This document shows, in pieces, positions 55,214 through 63,208 of a stretch of DNA of 64,000 nt (position 1 is its first letter; each line of letters starts with the position of its first letter). The position numbers were made by a program, and so were the translations under genes. A model generated the notes under the pieces. That model was not told where the DNA came from, searched no databases, and saw only the letters and a list, made by a program, of their open reading frames with translations. Source of the stretch: Cryobacterium roopkundense (GTDB taxonomy: Bacteria > Actinomycetota > Actinomycetes > Actinomycetales > Microbacteriaceae); contig NZ_JACHBQ010000001.1 in assembly GCF_014200405.1 (NCBI RefSeq), positions 558,001 through 622,000 on the forward strand, given 5' to 3'.

Positions 55214-55753
55214 ATGGATGCCGGAACACAGTCGATGATTGCCAACCTGTCCACGAACACGGGCAAGACCCTCGAGGAATGGTTCGTCGTTCTTGACTCG
55301 ACGGGCCTCGAGAAGCACACCGACCTCATAAACTATCTCAAGAACGAGCACGGCGTCAGCCACGGTTTCGCCAATGGAATCGTGCTGCAGTTCCGCAATC
55401 GCGGCTTCGAACAGGGCGACGACGCCCTCGTTGACGCGCAATACACCGGGCCGAAAACCTCGCTACGCCCGCTCTACGGCAAGCTTATCGAGGCCGTTTC
55501 TGCCTTCGGAGCGGATGTCGAAATCGCCCCCAAGAAGAGCAGTGTGTCCCTCCGGCGCCACAAGCAATTCGCCCTCATCGAAGCCCCGAGCGCCACTCGC
55601 CTGCAGCTCGGCATCAACCTCGGTGACACGGTGCCGACGGGGCGGCTGCTCGCCGCGAAGGGAATGTGCACGCACAAGGTTTCGGTAGCGAGCGCGACGG
55701 AGATCGATGCCGAGCTCCTCGGCTGGCTCCGCGGGGCCTACGATCGCGCGTAG
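55214..55753 (+). CDS. DUF4287/DUF5655 domain protein
   Basis: 179 aa from ATG 55214. Residues about 6-55 (ANLSTNTGKTLEEWFVVLDSTG, LKNEHGVSHGFANGIV) match DUF4287; residues about 75-175 (LRPLYGKLIEAVSAFGADVEIAPKKSSVSLRRHKQFALI) match DUF5655. This domain pair is common in actinobacteria and its function is unknown. No membrane segment is seen. Confidence 0.85.
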   Translation: MDAGTQSMIANLSTNTGKTLEEWFVVLDSTGLEKHTDLINYLKNEHGVSHGFANGIVLQFRNRGFEQGDDALVDAQYTGPKTSLRPLYGKLIEAVSAFGADVEIAPKKSSVSLRRHKQFALIEAPSATRLQLGINLGDTVPTGRLLAAKGMCTHKVSVASATEIDAELLGWLRGAYDRA

Positions 55754-55815
55754 TCGAGGCCGCTCTGCCCAGGGGCGGTGGGTCTGCTGGCCCGGTGACG
55801 TGGCCAAGTCCCGAG

Positions 55816-56202
55816 TTAGTGGCGTCTCGGGGCGGCCTTCTCCGCGCACGCGATGCAGAGGTCTGCGGCCGGCTTGATCTCGAGTCGCCCCTCCGGAATT
55901 TGTTCGCCGCCGCGCGCGCAGAGACCGTAACTGCCGTCGGCGATGCGCAGTAGGGCCCGGTCTATCGCCGCCAGCTCTTCGGCGGCCTCGGCCTGAAACT
56001 TCGACATGCGCGACCATTCAGTGCGCAGCGACGACGCCTCGGCGTCGTGGGCGCCATCGGCAGAACGGTCGGTTCGCGCGGATTGCACACCCGCGAAGGT
56101 ATCCGAGAGCCGCTGCGTCTCCTCGGACAGTTCACGACGTCGTGCGCCGAGGGCGGTCTCGAAGGTGTGCAGGCGTGCCGGGTGGAGGGGAGAAACGGTC
56201 AT
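55816..56202 (-). CDS. TraR/DksA-like protein missing one zinc cysteine (second copy)
   Basis: 128 aa from ATG 56202, the same length as the paralogue at 45593-45979. Coiled-coil N-terminal part, then YGLCARGGEQIPEGRLEIKPAADLCIAC. The first pair is Cys95 and Gly98 in place of a second cysteine; Cys116 and Cys119 are intact. It also shares SLRTEWSRMS with the paralogue's TLTMEWSRLS. Regulation of RNA polymerase is the family role. Confidence 0.82.
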   Translation of the reverse strand: MTVSPLHPARLHTFETALGARRRELSEETQRLSDTFAGVQSARTDRSADGAHDAEASSLRTEWSRMSKFQAEAAEELAAIDRALLRIADGSYGLCARGGEQIPEGRLEIKPAADLCIACAEKAAPRRH

Positions 56203-56325
56203 GATCCATGGTCCCACGCGACCGAGGCGGCACTGGGCCGAGGCGGTAAGGCACCGAGCAGTTCGGCTTGTCTTGACCGTGCCGCGGCCGGGTGCCAGGA
56301 TCGGTGCTGACGGAGGGGGCCACGC

Positions 56326-56870
56326 ATGAACACCCTGATGAAGAACCTGCAACGCGCGAGCATGCGCCTGGCCGTGTAGCTGTACCGGCGCACCAACGGG
56401 CGTCTCGGCGGCTCCATTGGCCCCGTTAAGGTGCTCCTCCTGTCTGTCGCGGGCCGAAAAACCGGCATTGACCACACTGTGCCGGTGGGATTTTTCGAGT
56501 ACAATGGCGGCTACGTCGTGGTCGGATCGGCAGGTGGCGCCCCGCGCGACCCGCAGTGGTTCCTCAACTGCGGCACGCGGCCTGGGCGCATATCCAGATC
56601 CGTTCCCGGCACACCAACGTGAGCGTTCGCATCGCGGATGCTGCCGAGCGCGACACCCTGTGGCGCCACGTGGTGATCGCCCGAGCGCCCAGCTTCGGGA
56701 CCTACGAGAAGAAGACCTCGCGCACGATCCCCATCGCGGTGCTCACCCCGGCAGTGAAGATTCCGGCAGAGAAGATTCCGGCAGAGACGACTCCGGCGAC
56801 GTGCCGACCACTACGGTGGCATTCCTCCTGTGAGAGTGGGCCACCTGGCACGTCAGGCCGCTCTCGATGA
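56326..56870 (+). pseudogene. deazaflavin-dependent nitroreductase (Ddn-like), nonsense and frameshift
   Basis: ATG 56326 starts a Ddn/DUF385-like protein but TAG at 56377-56379 stops it after 17 codons. The frame then continues with LYRRTNGRLGGSIGPVKVLLLSVAGRKTGI and GYVVVGSAGGAPRDPQWFLN, and after a one-base shift near 56570 as LRHAAWAHIQIRSRHTNVSVRIAD and FGTYEKKTSRTIPIAVLTP. Both the stop and the shift would need repair for a normal protein of about 145 aa. The 3' end overlaps the convergent methyltransferase gene. Confidence 0.8.
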
Positions 56871-57573
56871 GCAGTTCGGCGGTGTGCGGTGCCTGCTCTG
56901 TGCTGGTCTCGATCAACAGGTGTCCGCCGGGGGCCAGCCACAGGGGCGACTCGGCGACGACCCGACGCTGCACGTCGAGCCCGTCTGCGCCGCCGTCGAG
57001 CGCGACCCGCGCTTCGTGCAGGCGCGCCTCGGGCGGCATCAGCTCGATTCTCGCCGTGGGTACGTACGGCGCGTTCACCACGAGAACGTCGACATGACCC
57101 CGCAGGGTGGTGGGAAGCGCTTCGAAGAGATCGCCCTCGAAGACCTTCACGGGGTCGAGATTGCGTCGGGCGCATCGCACAGCAGCGGGATCGATGTCCG
57201 CAGCGAACACGTCGGCCAGGGGGACTGCCGCGGCGACTGCGGCTCCGACGGCCCCGGAACCGCAGCAGAGGTCGACGACGACGGTGCCGGAGTGGCAGCG
57301 GGTGAGCGCCTGCCGCACGAGAAACTCGGTGCGGCGGCGAGGCACGAAGATGCCCGGGTCCACGCGCACGTGGAGGCCGCGGAATTCTGCCCAGCCCAGG
57401 ATGTGTTCGAGCGGCCGTCCGGCCTCGCGGGCCTCGACCATGACCTCGAGTTCGGTGATTGTGCGGGCTGTCGTCACGAGCAGACGCACCTCGTCGACGG
57501 CAAAGACGCAGCCGGCCTTCTGGAGACGGTCCACCAGGAGGCTGCGCTCCACCCGGGACACGAGCTTCATCAA
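56743..57573 (-). CDS. PrmC-like protein N5-glutamine methyltransferase family protein
   Basis: The 276-aa protein has an N-terminal helical part, GRPLEHILGWAEFRGLHVRV, the SAM motif VVDLCCGSGAVGAAVA and DIDPAAVRCARRN. The catalytic NPPY motif of PrmC/HemK is NAPY here, a change seen in a release-factor-methyltransferase-like subfamily whose substrate is uncertain. The C-terminus is a repeat, (S)PESSLPESSLPESSLPG, coded by 15-bp tandem units. The second ATG (57570) is an equally good start. Confidence 0.82.
   Translation of the reverse strand: MMKLVSRVERSLLVDRLQKAGCVFAVDEVRLLVTTARTITELEVMVEAREAGRPLEHILGWAEFRGLHVRVDPGIFVPRRRTEFLVRQALTRCHSGTVVVDLCCGSGAVGAAVAAAVPLADVFAADIDPAAVRCARRNLDPVKVFEGDLFEALPTTLRGHVDVLVVNAPYVPTARIELMPPEARLHEARVALDGGADGLDVQRRVVAESPLWLAPGGHLLIETSTEQAPHTAELLIESGLTCQVAHSHRRNATVVVGTSPESSLPESSLPESSLPG
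56748..56792. repeat. 15-bp tandem repeat at the methyltransferase 3' end
   Basis: CCGGCAGTGAAGATT, CCGGCAGAGAAGATT and CCGGCAGAGACGACT follow each other directly, each coding SLPES-type pentapeptides on the minus strand. The unit is a multiple of three, so copy-number changes keep the frame. It overlaps the tail of the deazaflavin-type pseudogene on the other strand. Confidence 0.8.
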
Positions 57574-57614
57574 CGCGGCGCCACGATTAGGTCGTCATCC
57601 CCAGGCCAGCACCA

Positions 57615-59186
57615 TCAGGTGACCGTCACCGAGATCTGGTGCAGCCCGGTGGCGCCGTCGGGGGCCACATCCCGGGTGGCCGACGTCTGCACGCGGCCCT
57701 CGGCATCCGTTGCCCGAACGCGCACGGTGTGGCTGCCGGGGGTCGCCGGCCAGGTGTACATCCACTGCCGCCAGGTGTCGATCGAGATGGCGTCGGCGAG
57801 GGTGGCGTCGTTCCAGTCGCCGTCGTCGATTTGCACCTGAACGGCACTCACCCCCACGTGCTGCGACCACGCGACGCCGGCCACGACCACGGGCCCCGCC
57901 GGCACTCCAGAGCGGGGAACGTCGATGCGCGACGACAGCTTCACCGGGCCGAGCGCGGACCAGCCGCGCGGGGTCCAGTAACCCTGCTCCTGGTCGAAGC
58001 GGGTGAGTTTGAGCTCCACGACCCACTTCGTGGCCGACACGTAGCCGTAGAGCCCCGGCACGACCATGCGCACTGGGTAACCGTGCTCGAGCGGCAGGGG
58101 CACGCCGTTCATGCCCACGGCCAGGATGGCGTTTCGCTCGTCGGTGAGCGCCTCGAGCGGCGTTCCCGCGGTAAAGCCGTCGGAGCTCGTGGAGAGCACC
58201 ATGTCGGCGTCGCCGGTGGGTTTCGCCCGCTCAAGCAGCTTGCGTATCGGGTAGCCGAGCCACACGGCGTTGCCGATCAGGTCACCGCCCACGTAATTGG
58301 ACACGCAAGCGAGCGTCGTCGTGCTCTCCTCGAGCGGCAGGGCGAGCAGCTCGGCGAAGGAGATCTCCACCTCGTTCTCCACCATGCCCGTGATGCGCAG
58401 GCGCCACGTGCTCGGATCGATACGCGGCACCTGCAGGGCGGTGTCGATGCGGTAGAAGTCACGGTTTGCCGTCACGATCGGCGTGATACCAGCCACGTCC
58501 AACGAGGCTCCGGCAGCGATGGGAGCGCCGGGAACGGATGCCGGCGGCAGCGTGAAGAGAGCGCGCGCGGCATCCGCTGTCCGGGTACCGGCGAGCAGGA
58601 GTTGCCCGCCGATGAGGGCGAGGATACCGACGCCGGCACTCGCGCCTGTGAACGCGAGGAAGCCTCGACGGTCCATGGCGCCCTCGCCGGCCGGACGGTT
58701 GCTCAGGCGCCGCACGAGCACTGTGAGCACGATCGTGCCCACGCCGGCCGCCACGAGCGAGGGCAGGGCATCGAAGGCGGCAGAGCCGGAGCGTGTGAAC
58801 GCCGCGAACAGCGCGAGAGCGGATGCGGCGACCACGAGCACGCGCCCCCACGGCGCCCGCCGGTACTCGAGAATTCCGGCGAGTGCGGCGAGAACGAGCA
58901 CGACGAGCCCGATCGAGATGATGAGCACGAGCTTGTCGGCGGTGCCGAAAAAGCCGATCACGAGGTCTTTCACCCACGCGGGAACGAGGTCGATGATGAG
59001 GGCGCCCACGGCGAGCACTGGGCTTGCGGTGGGTGCGAGCAGAGCCGCCACGAGCTCGGCGAGCCCGAGTGCCGCGATGGCCGCGGCCACGCCGGCCAGC
59101 GCCGGGCGCCAGAGCCGCTCAACCGTGAGGGCGCGCTGCCGCGCCGGGGTGCTCGCGGTGTCGCCCGTGGCGTTGCTGGTGGCCAT
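57615..59186 (-). CDS. membrane-anchored molybdopterin-dependent oxidoreductase (sulfite oxidase/YedY superfamily)
   Basis: The 523-aa protein starts with four to five hydrophobic segments (about residues 25-155), then an RRGFLAFTGASAGVGILALIGG stretch (a twin-arginine-like segment and another membrane span), then a molybdopterin-binding domain (about 235-400) with the molybdenum cysteine near residue 293 in TTLACVSNYVGG, and a C-terminal Mo-co dimerisation (Ig-like) domain (AGVAWSQHVGVSAVQVQIDDGDWNDATL). The catalytic part should face outside. Electron acceptor and substrate are unknown. It lies 41 nt before the PrmC-like gene on the same strand. Confidence 0.88.
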   Translation of the reverse strand: MATSNATGDTASTPARQRALTVERLWRPALAGVAAAIAALGLAELVAALLAPTASPVLAVGALIIDLVPAWVKDLVIGFFGTADKLVLIISIGLVVLVLAALAGILEYRRAPWGRVLVVAASALALFAAFTRSGSAAFDALPSLVAAGVGTIVLTVLVRRLSNRPAGEGAMDRRGFLAFTGASAGVGILALIGGQLLLAGTRTADAARALFTLPPASVPGAPIAAGASLDVAGITPIVTANRDFYRIDTALQVPRIDPSTWRLRITGMVENEVEISFAELLALPLEESTTTLACVSNYVGGDLIGNAVWLGYPIRKLLERAKPTGDADMVLSTSSDGFTAGTPLEALTDERNAILAVGMNGVPLPLEHGYPVRMVVPGLYGYVSATKWVVELKLTRFDQEQGYWTPRGWSALGPVKLSSRIDVPRSGVPAGPVVVAGVAWSQHVGVSAVQVQIDDGDWNDATLADAISIDTWRQWMYTWPATPGSHTVRVRATDAEGRVQTSATRDVAPDGATGLHQISVTVT

Positions 59187-59282
59187 GCCGCCAGCCTAGA
59201 ACCACCGCCTGTGATTACCACCCCACACGGCCGCCACACCATTTTCGTCAGACATCCGTCACATCTCAGGCTCCGACCTTGG

Positions 59283-59372
59283 CATAACTCCTGCAAATCG
59301 CCGGTGACAGGATTGTCTGCCGCGTCTTTCCAAGGCAGATGCCCAGACCGGCTGCAAATTGCAGGAGTTATG
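59283..59372. repeat. 90-bp inverted-repeat element of unknown nature
   Basis: CATAACTCCTGCAA (59283-59296) and its exact complement (59359-59372) bound a 90-bp unit. Inside, CCGG/CCGG and TCTGCC/GGCAGA pair in the same nested order, so the whole unit can fold into one long interrupted hairpin. It fills the gap between the oxidoreductase start (59186) and the helicase start (59429). It could be a miniature transposable element, an RNA leader or a two-way regulator site; no transposase is nearby. Confidence 0.7.
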
Positions 59373-59428
59373 TGTCGTGGAGGCCCGAGGGAGCGACGGG
59401 CGCCGAAGTAGGGCAGTCTTAAGGGACC

Positions 59429-61969
59429 ATGTCACTGCTCAAGAGTCTCCCCAACGTCACCGATCCCGATGTGCTCTTCGAGGCCTTCGAAACCTGGGCG
59501 ACCGAGCAAGGCCTCAGCCTGTACCCTGCGCAGGAGGAAGCGGTGATCGAGATCGTCTCCGGTGCGAACCTCATCCTCAGCACGCCCACCGGAACCGGCA
59601 AGTCCCTCGTGGCCGTCGGCGCGCACTTCGCGGCCCTCTCCGCAGGCAAGCGAACCTTCTACACGGCGCCGATCAAGGCCCTCGTGAGCGAGAAATTCTT
59701 CTCACTCGTGGAGACGTTCGGCGCCGAAAACGTAGGCATGATGACGGGGGACTCCTCGGTGAACGCCGACGCCCGCATCATCTGCTGCACCGCCGAGATC
59801 CTCGCGAACCTGGCCCTGCGCCACGGCGAAGACACCGAGGTCGATCAGGTCGTGATGGACGAGTTCCACTTCTACGCGGACCCCGACCGTGGTTGGGCCT
59901 GGCAGGTGCCGCTACTGCTCCTGCCGCGCGTGCAGTTCATCCTGATGTCGGCGACCCTCGGCGACGTGAAGTTCATCGCCGAAGACCTCTCGAAGCGCAC
60001 CGGACGTGACACGGCGATCGTCACGGGCGTGGAGCGCCCGGTGCCGCTCAACTACTACTACGAGACCACGCCAGTGCACGAGACCGTCGAAGACCTGCTG
60101 CACACGCAGAAGTCTCCTGTCTATATCGTGCACTTTTCGCAGGCGGCGGCGCTCGAGCGCGCGCAGGCCCTCGCGAGCGCGAAGGTCGCCACCCGCGAAC
60201 AGCGCGACGAGATCGCCGAGCTGATCGGTGAGTTCAGGTTCACGACAAGCTTCGGCAAGACCCTCTCGCGGCTCATCCGCATGGGGATCGGCGTGCACCA
60301 CGCCGGTATGCTGCCCAAGTACCGCCGCCTCGTGGAGCAGCTCGCCCAGCGCGGCATGCTCCGGGTGATCTGTGGCACCGACACCCTCGGCGTGGGCATC
60401 AACGTGCCCATCCGCACGGTTCTGTTCACCGCCCTCACGAAGTACGACGGCGTGAAGATGCGCCAGGTGCATGTGCGAGAGTTCCACCAGATCGCCGGGC
60501 GCGCCGGGCGGGCCGGCTACGACACCGCCGGAACCGTGGTGATCCAGGCGCCCGACCACGAGTCCGAGAACCTCAAAGCCATCGAGAAAGCCGGCGACGA
60601 CCCGAAGAAGAAGCGCAAGATCGTGCGCAAGAAGGCGCCGGACGGATTCGTGTCGTGGGGCGAGCCCTCCTTCCGCCGCCTCGTCGACGCCGAGCCCGAG
60701 ACCCTCAGCTCGAGCATGCAGATGACCGCTGCGATGCTCATCAACGTGATCGGGCGCGGCGGCGACGCCTTCGCCCATGTGCACTCGCTCGTGTTCGACA
60801 ACCACGAGCCGTGGAAACGCCAGCTCGTGCTCGCCCGCCGTGCGCTCGGCATCTACAAGACCCTGCGCGAAGCCGGCGTCGTGGAGCAGTCCGCACGCGG
60901 TATCGACGGGCGCGAACCGAGCATCCGTCTCACCGTCGACCTGCAGGCCAACTTCGCGCTCAACCAGCCGCTGTCTCCGTTCGCCCTCGCGGCCTTTGAG
61001 TTGCTCGACCCCGACCCTGAGACGGGTCCCGGCCCGGGCACCGGCCATTACGCGCTCGACATGATCTCCATTCTCGAGGCCACGCTCGACAACCCGCGGC
61101 CCGTGCTGATGGGCCAGCAGTTCGCGGCGCGCGGCGAGGCCGTGAACGCGATGAAGCGGGAGGGCATCGAATACGACGAGCGGATGGCCCTCCTCGAAGA
61201 GGTCACGTGGCCGAAGCCCCTCGAAGAGCTGCTGAACTATACGTTCGAGACCTACAAGGCCTCGCAGCCCTGGATCGCGGACTTCGAGCTGAGCCCCAAG
61301 TCAGTCGTGCGGGACATGTACGAGCGGGCCATGTCGTTCGGCGAATTCATCGCGTTCTACAAGCTCGCCCGCAGCGAGGGTGTTGTGCTGCGCTACCTCT
61401 CGGACGCGTATCGGGCGGCCCGCCAGACGATCCCCGACGAGGCCAAGAACGAAGACCTCCTCGACCTGATCGAGTGGCTTGGCGAGCTCGTGCGGCAGGT
61501 GGACTCGAGCCTGCTCGACGAGTGGGAGGAGATGCTGCACCCGGATGCGGCCGAGCACGCCACCGAGGCGCACGCGATTCTGCCGCCCGCGCCGAAGCGC
61601 CTCACCACCAACGTGCGGGCGTTCCGCATCCTGGTGCGCAACGAACTGTTCCGCAGGGTGCAGCTCGCGGCCCTCGAGCACTACGACGAGCTGGGCGATC
61701 TCGACAAGGAACATGGCTTCACAGCGGATGTCTGGGGCGACAGTCTCGACGACTACTTCGCGGAACACGACGAGATCCTTACCGGGGCGAACGCCCGCAG
61801 CTCCGACCTGCTGCTCATCGAAGTGACACCCACACTGTGGAAGGTCCGGCAGATCCTCGACGACCCGGCCGGCGACCACGACTGGGGCATCAGCGCAGAG
61901 GTCGACCTCGAAGCCTCTGACGAAGCCGGCGAGGCCGTCGTGCGCGTGACGGCGGTCAACCGGCTCTAG
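59429..61969 (+). CDS. Ski2/Mtr4-like DEAD/DEAH-box helicase with DUF3516
   Basis: The 846-aa protein has motif I STPTGTGKSLVA near residue 50, Ia APIKALVSEKF, II MDEFHFYADP, III LMSATLGD, and the second RecA domain with HHAGMLPKYRRLVEQL, GTDTLGVGINVP and HQIAGRAGRAGYD. A basic insertion (KKKRKIVRKKAPDG) follows and the C-terminal 420 residues are DUF3516. It probably unwinds RNA; the family is widespread in actinobacteria without an assigned substrate. Confidence 0.9.
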   Translation: MSLLKSLPNVTDPDVLFEAFETWATEQGLSLYPAQEEAVIEIVSGANLILSTPTGTGKSLVAVGAHFAALSAGKRTFYTAPIKALVSEKFFSLVETFGAENVGMMTGDSSVNADARIICCTAEILANLALRHGEDTEVDQVVMDEFHFYADPDRGWAWQVPLLLLPRVQFILMSATLGDVKFIAEDLSKRTGRDTAIVTGVERPVPLNYYYETTPVHETVEDLLHTQKSPVYIVHFSQAAALERAQALASAKVATREQRDEIAELIGEFRFTTSFGKTLSRLIRMGIGVHHAGMLPKYRRLVEQLAQRGMLRVICGTDTLGVGINVPIRTVLFTALTKYDGVKMRQVHVREFHQIAGRAGRAGYDTAGTVVIQAPDHESENLKAIEKAGDDPKKKRKIVRKKAPDGFVSWGEPSFRRLVDAEPETLSSSMQMTAAMLINVIGRGGDAFAHVHSLVFDNHEPWKRQLVLARRALGIYKTLREAGVVEQSARGIDGREPSIRLTVDLQANFALNQPLSPFALAAFELLDPDPETGPGPGTGHYALDMISILEATLDNPRPVLMGQQFAARGEAVNAMKREGIEYDERMALLEEVTWPKPLEELLNYTFETYKASQPWIADFELSPKSVVRDMYERAMSFGEFIAFYKLARSEGVVLRYLSDAYRAARQTIPDEAKNEDLLDLIEWLGELVRQVDSSLLDEWEEMLHPDAAEHATEAHAILPPAPKRLTTNVRAFRILVRNELFRRVQLAALEHYDELGDLDKEHGFTADVWGDSLDDYFAEHDEILTGANARSSDLLLIEVTPTLWKVRQILDDPAGDHDWGISAEVDLEASDEAGEAVVRVTAVNRL

Positions 61970-61997
61970 CCGCGGCATCCGCTCCCGCTGCGCCCGC

Positions 61998-62036
61998 CCG
62001 GCACCGCGTCCTGGTACGGGAAGGGGCCGGTGCCGG
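61998..62036. terminator. hairpin between convergent helicase and LacI genes
   Basis: CCGGCACCG (61998-62006) pairs with CGGTGCCGG (62028-62036) around a 21-nt loop in the 89-bp gap between two convergent stop codons. GC-rich stem without a T-run; probably a bidirectional terminator. Confidence 0.5.
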
Positions 62037-62058
62037 ATGCCAAACCAGGAACTGCCGA

Positions 62059-63081
62059 TCAGGCGGAGTTGCGCCACACTATTTCGGTGTCGAGAAGAAT
62101 GCCGCCAAGCTCGGCTGCCTCGCCGCGCAGCTGGCTGAGTACGGATTCCGCGGCGCGTTCGCCCAACCCGTTGGCGGGTTGGCGCACGGTCGAGAGCGGC
62201 GGCTGGCACCGTAACGCCCACGCGCTGTCGTCGAAGCCGACAATCCCCACGTCGCCGGGCACGCTGCGGCCGGCCTCCCTCAAGGCGTTCAGTGCGCCGG
62301 CGGCGATGGCGTCGGAAGCCGCAAACACCCCGTCGATGAGCGGATCCCGCGCGAGCAGGGCGCGCATTCCGTCACGCCCATCCGCGAAGGTATAGAGAGG
62401 GACGGCGGCCACCATGGACGGGTCGAAGCGGTCACCCAGGGCTTCCGTGAAGCCCGCCAGACGGTCGGTTCCGGAGTCGCGGTCGAGAGCAGCGACGATC
62501 ATGCCGATTCGGCGTCGCCCGGTGCTCATGAGACGCTCGGTGATCGCACGCGCGGCCCCGTGGTTGTTGATACCGACGTAGGGTAGGTCGCGTAGATCTT
62601 GGGGGTGTCCGACAAAGGCCGACGGCAGGTCCAGACGTTCGATAACCGCCGTTATCGGGTCTTTTTCTCTGGCGGACACCACAATGACACCGTCAACGAA
62701 ACCGCCACTGAGATACCGGGCCACGCGTTCGGTGTCGCGGTCTGATTCGATCACCAGGCTCACTAACTGGTAGTCCGCGCGCGAGAGCGCCGTATTGGCA
62801 CCGAGCAGGATCTCGCCGATGTTCGGGTCCTCAAGGAATAGAGAGTGCGGCTCGTGCACGATAAGGCCGACGGCCTTCGAACGTTGCATGACGAGGTTGC
62901 GGGCGGCAGTGTTGGGCACGTAGCCGACCTTCTCGATTGCCGCCTCGATGGCGCTGCGTGCTTCTGCGGACACGTACGGTTCGTTGTTCACGACCCGACT
63001 GACTGTTCCGCGGGAAACGCCCGCTTCGGCGGCAACATCATGGATCGTCGCGCGCTTGCGCCGCCTCGGAGTGGTCACCAT
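62059..63081 (-). CDS. LacI family transcriptional regulator
   Basis: The 340-aa regulator has the N-terminal LacI helix-turn-helix and hinge (TIHDVAAEAGVSRGTVSRVV at residues 12-31, then VGYVPNTAARNLV) and a periplasmic-binding-protein-like sensor domain (YVGINNHGAARAITERL, GVFAASDAIAAGAL, DVGIVGFDDS). It is divergent from a GH42 beta-galactosidase gene, and two near-identical 16-bp operators lie between them, so it most likely represses that gene until a galactoside-type sugar binds. Confidence 0.92.
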   Translation of the reverse strand: MVTTPRRRKRATIHDVAAEAGVSRGTVSRVVNNEPYVSAEARSAIEAAIEKVGYVPNTAARNLVMQRSKAVGLIVHEPHSLFLEDPNIGEILLGANTALSRADYQLVSLVIESDRDTERVARYLSGGFVDGVIVVSAREKDPITAVIERLDLPSAFVGHPQDLRDLPYVGINNHGAARAITERLMSTGRRRIGMIVAALDRDSGTDRLAGFTEALGDRFDPSMVAAVPLYTFADGRDGMRALLARDPLIDGVFAASDAIAAGALNALREAGRSVPGDVGIVGFDDSAWALRCQPPLSTVRQPANGLGERAAESVLSQLRGEAAELGGILLDTEIVWRNSA

Positions 63082-63134
63082 TTGATAACTGTACCGGGTG
63101 TCCAGCTTGACACCGGAGCGTGGGCCTACTTACT

Positions 63135-63150
63135 CTGTGTACGTTCACAG
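63135..63150. promoter_or_regulatory. LacI-type operator 1
   Basis: CTGTGTACGTTCACAG is a 16-bp near-palindrome centred on a CG step, the typical LacI/GalR operator form. It differs from operator 2 at one position and lies 54 bp downstream of the LacI start, towards the beta-galactosidase gene. Binding by the adjacent LacI protein is inference. Confidence 0.75.
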
Positions 63151-63180
63151 AAACTCATCGGGGAGTTATTAGCTCCGAAG

Positions 63181-63196
63181 CTGTGCACGTTCACAG
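63181..63196. promoter_or_regulatory. LacI-type operator 2, next to the beta-galactosidase ribosome-binding site
   Basis: CTGTGCACGTTCACAG lies 46 bp after operator 1 and 12 bp before the GH42 ATG, just upstream of its CGGAG ribosome-binding site. Between the operators is a small GGAG/CTCC repeat. Two sites allow cooperative or looped repression. Confidence 0.75.
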
Positions 63197-63208
63197 AAGA
63201 CGGAGCCG

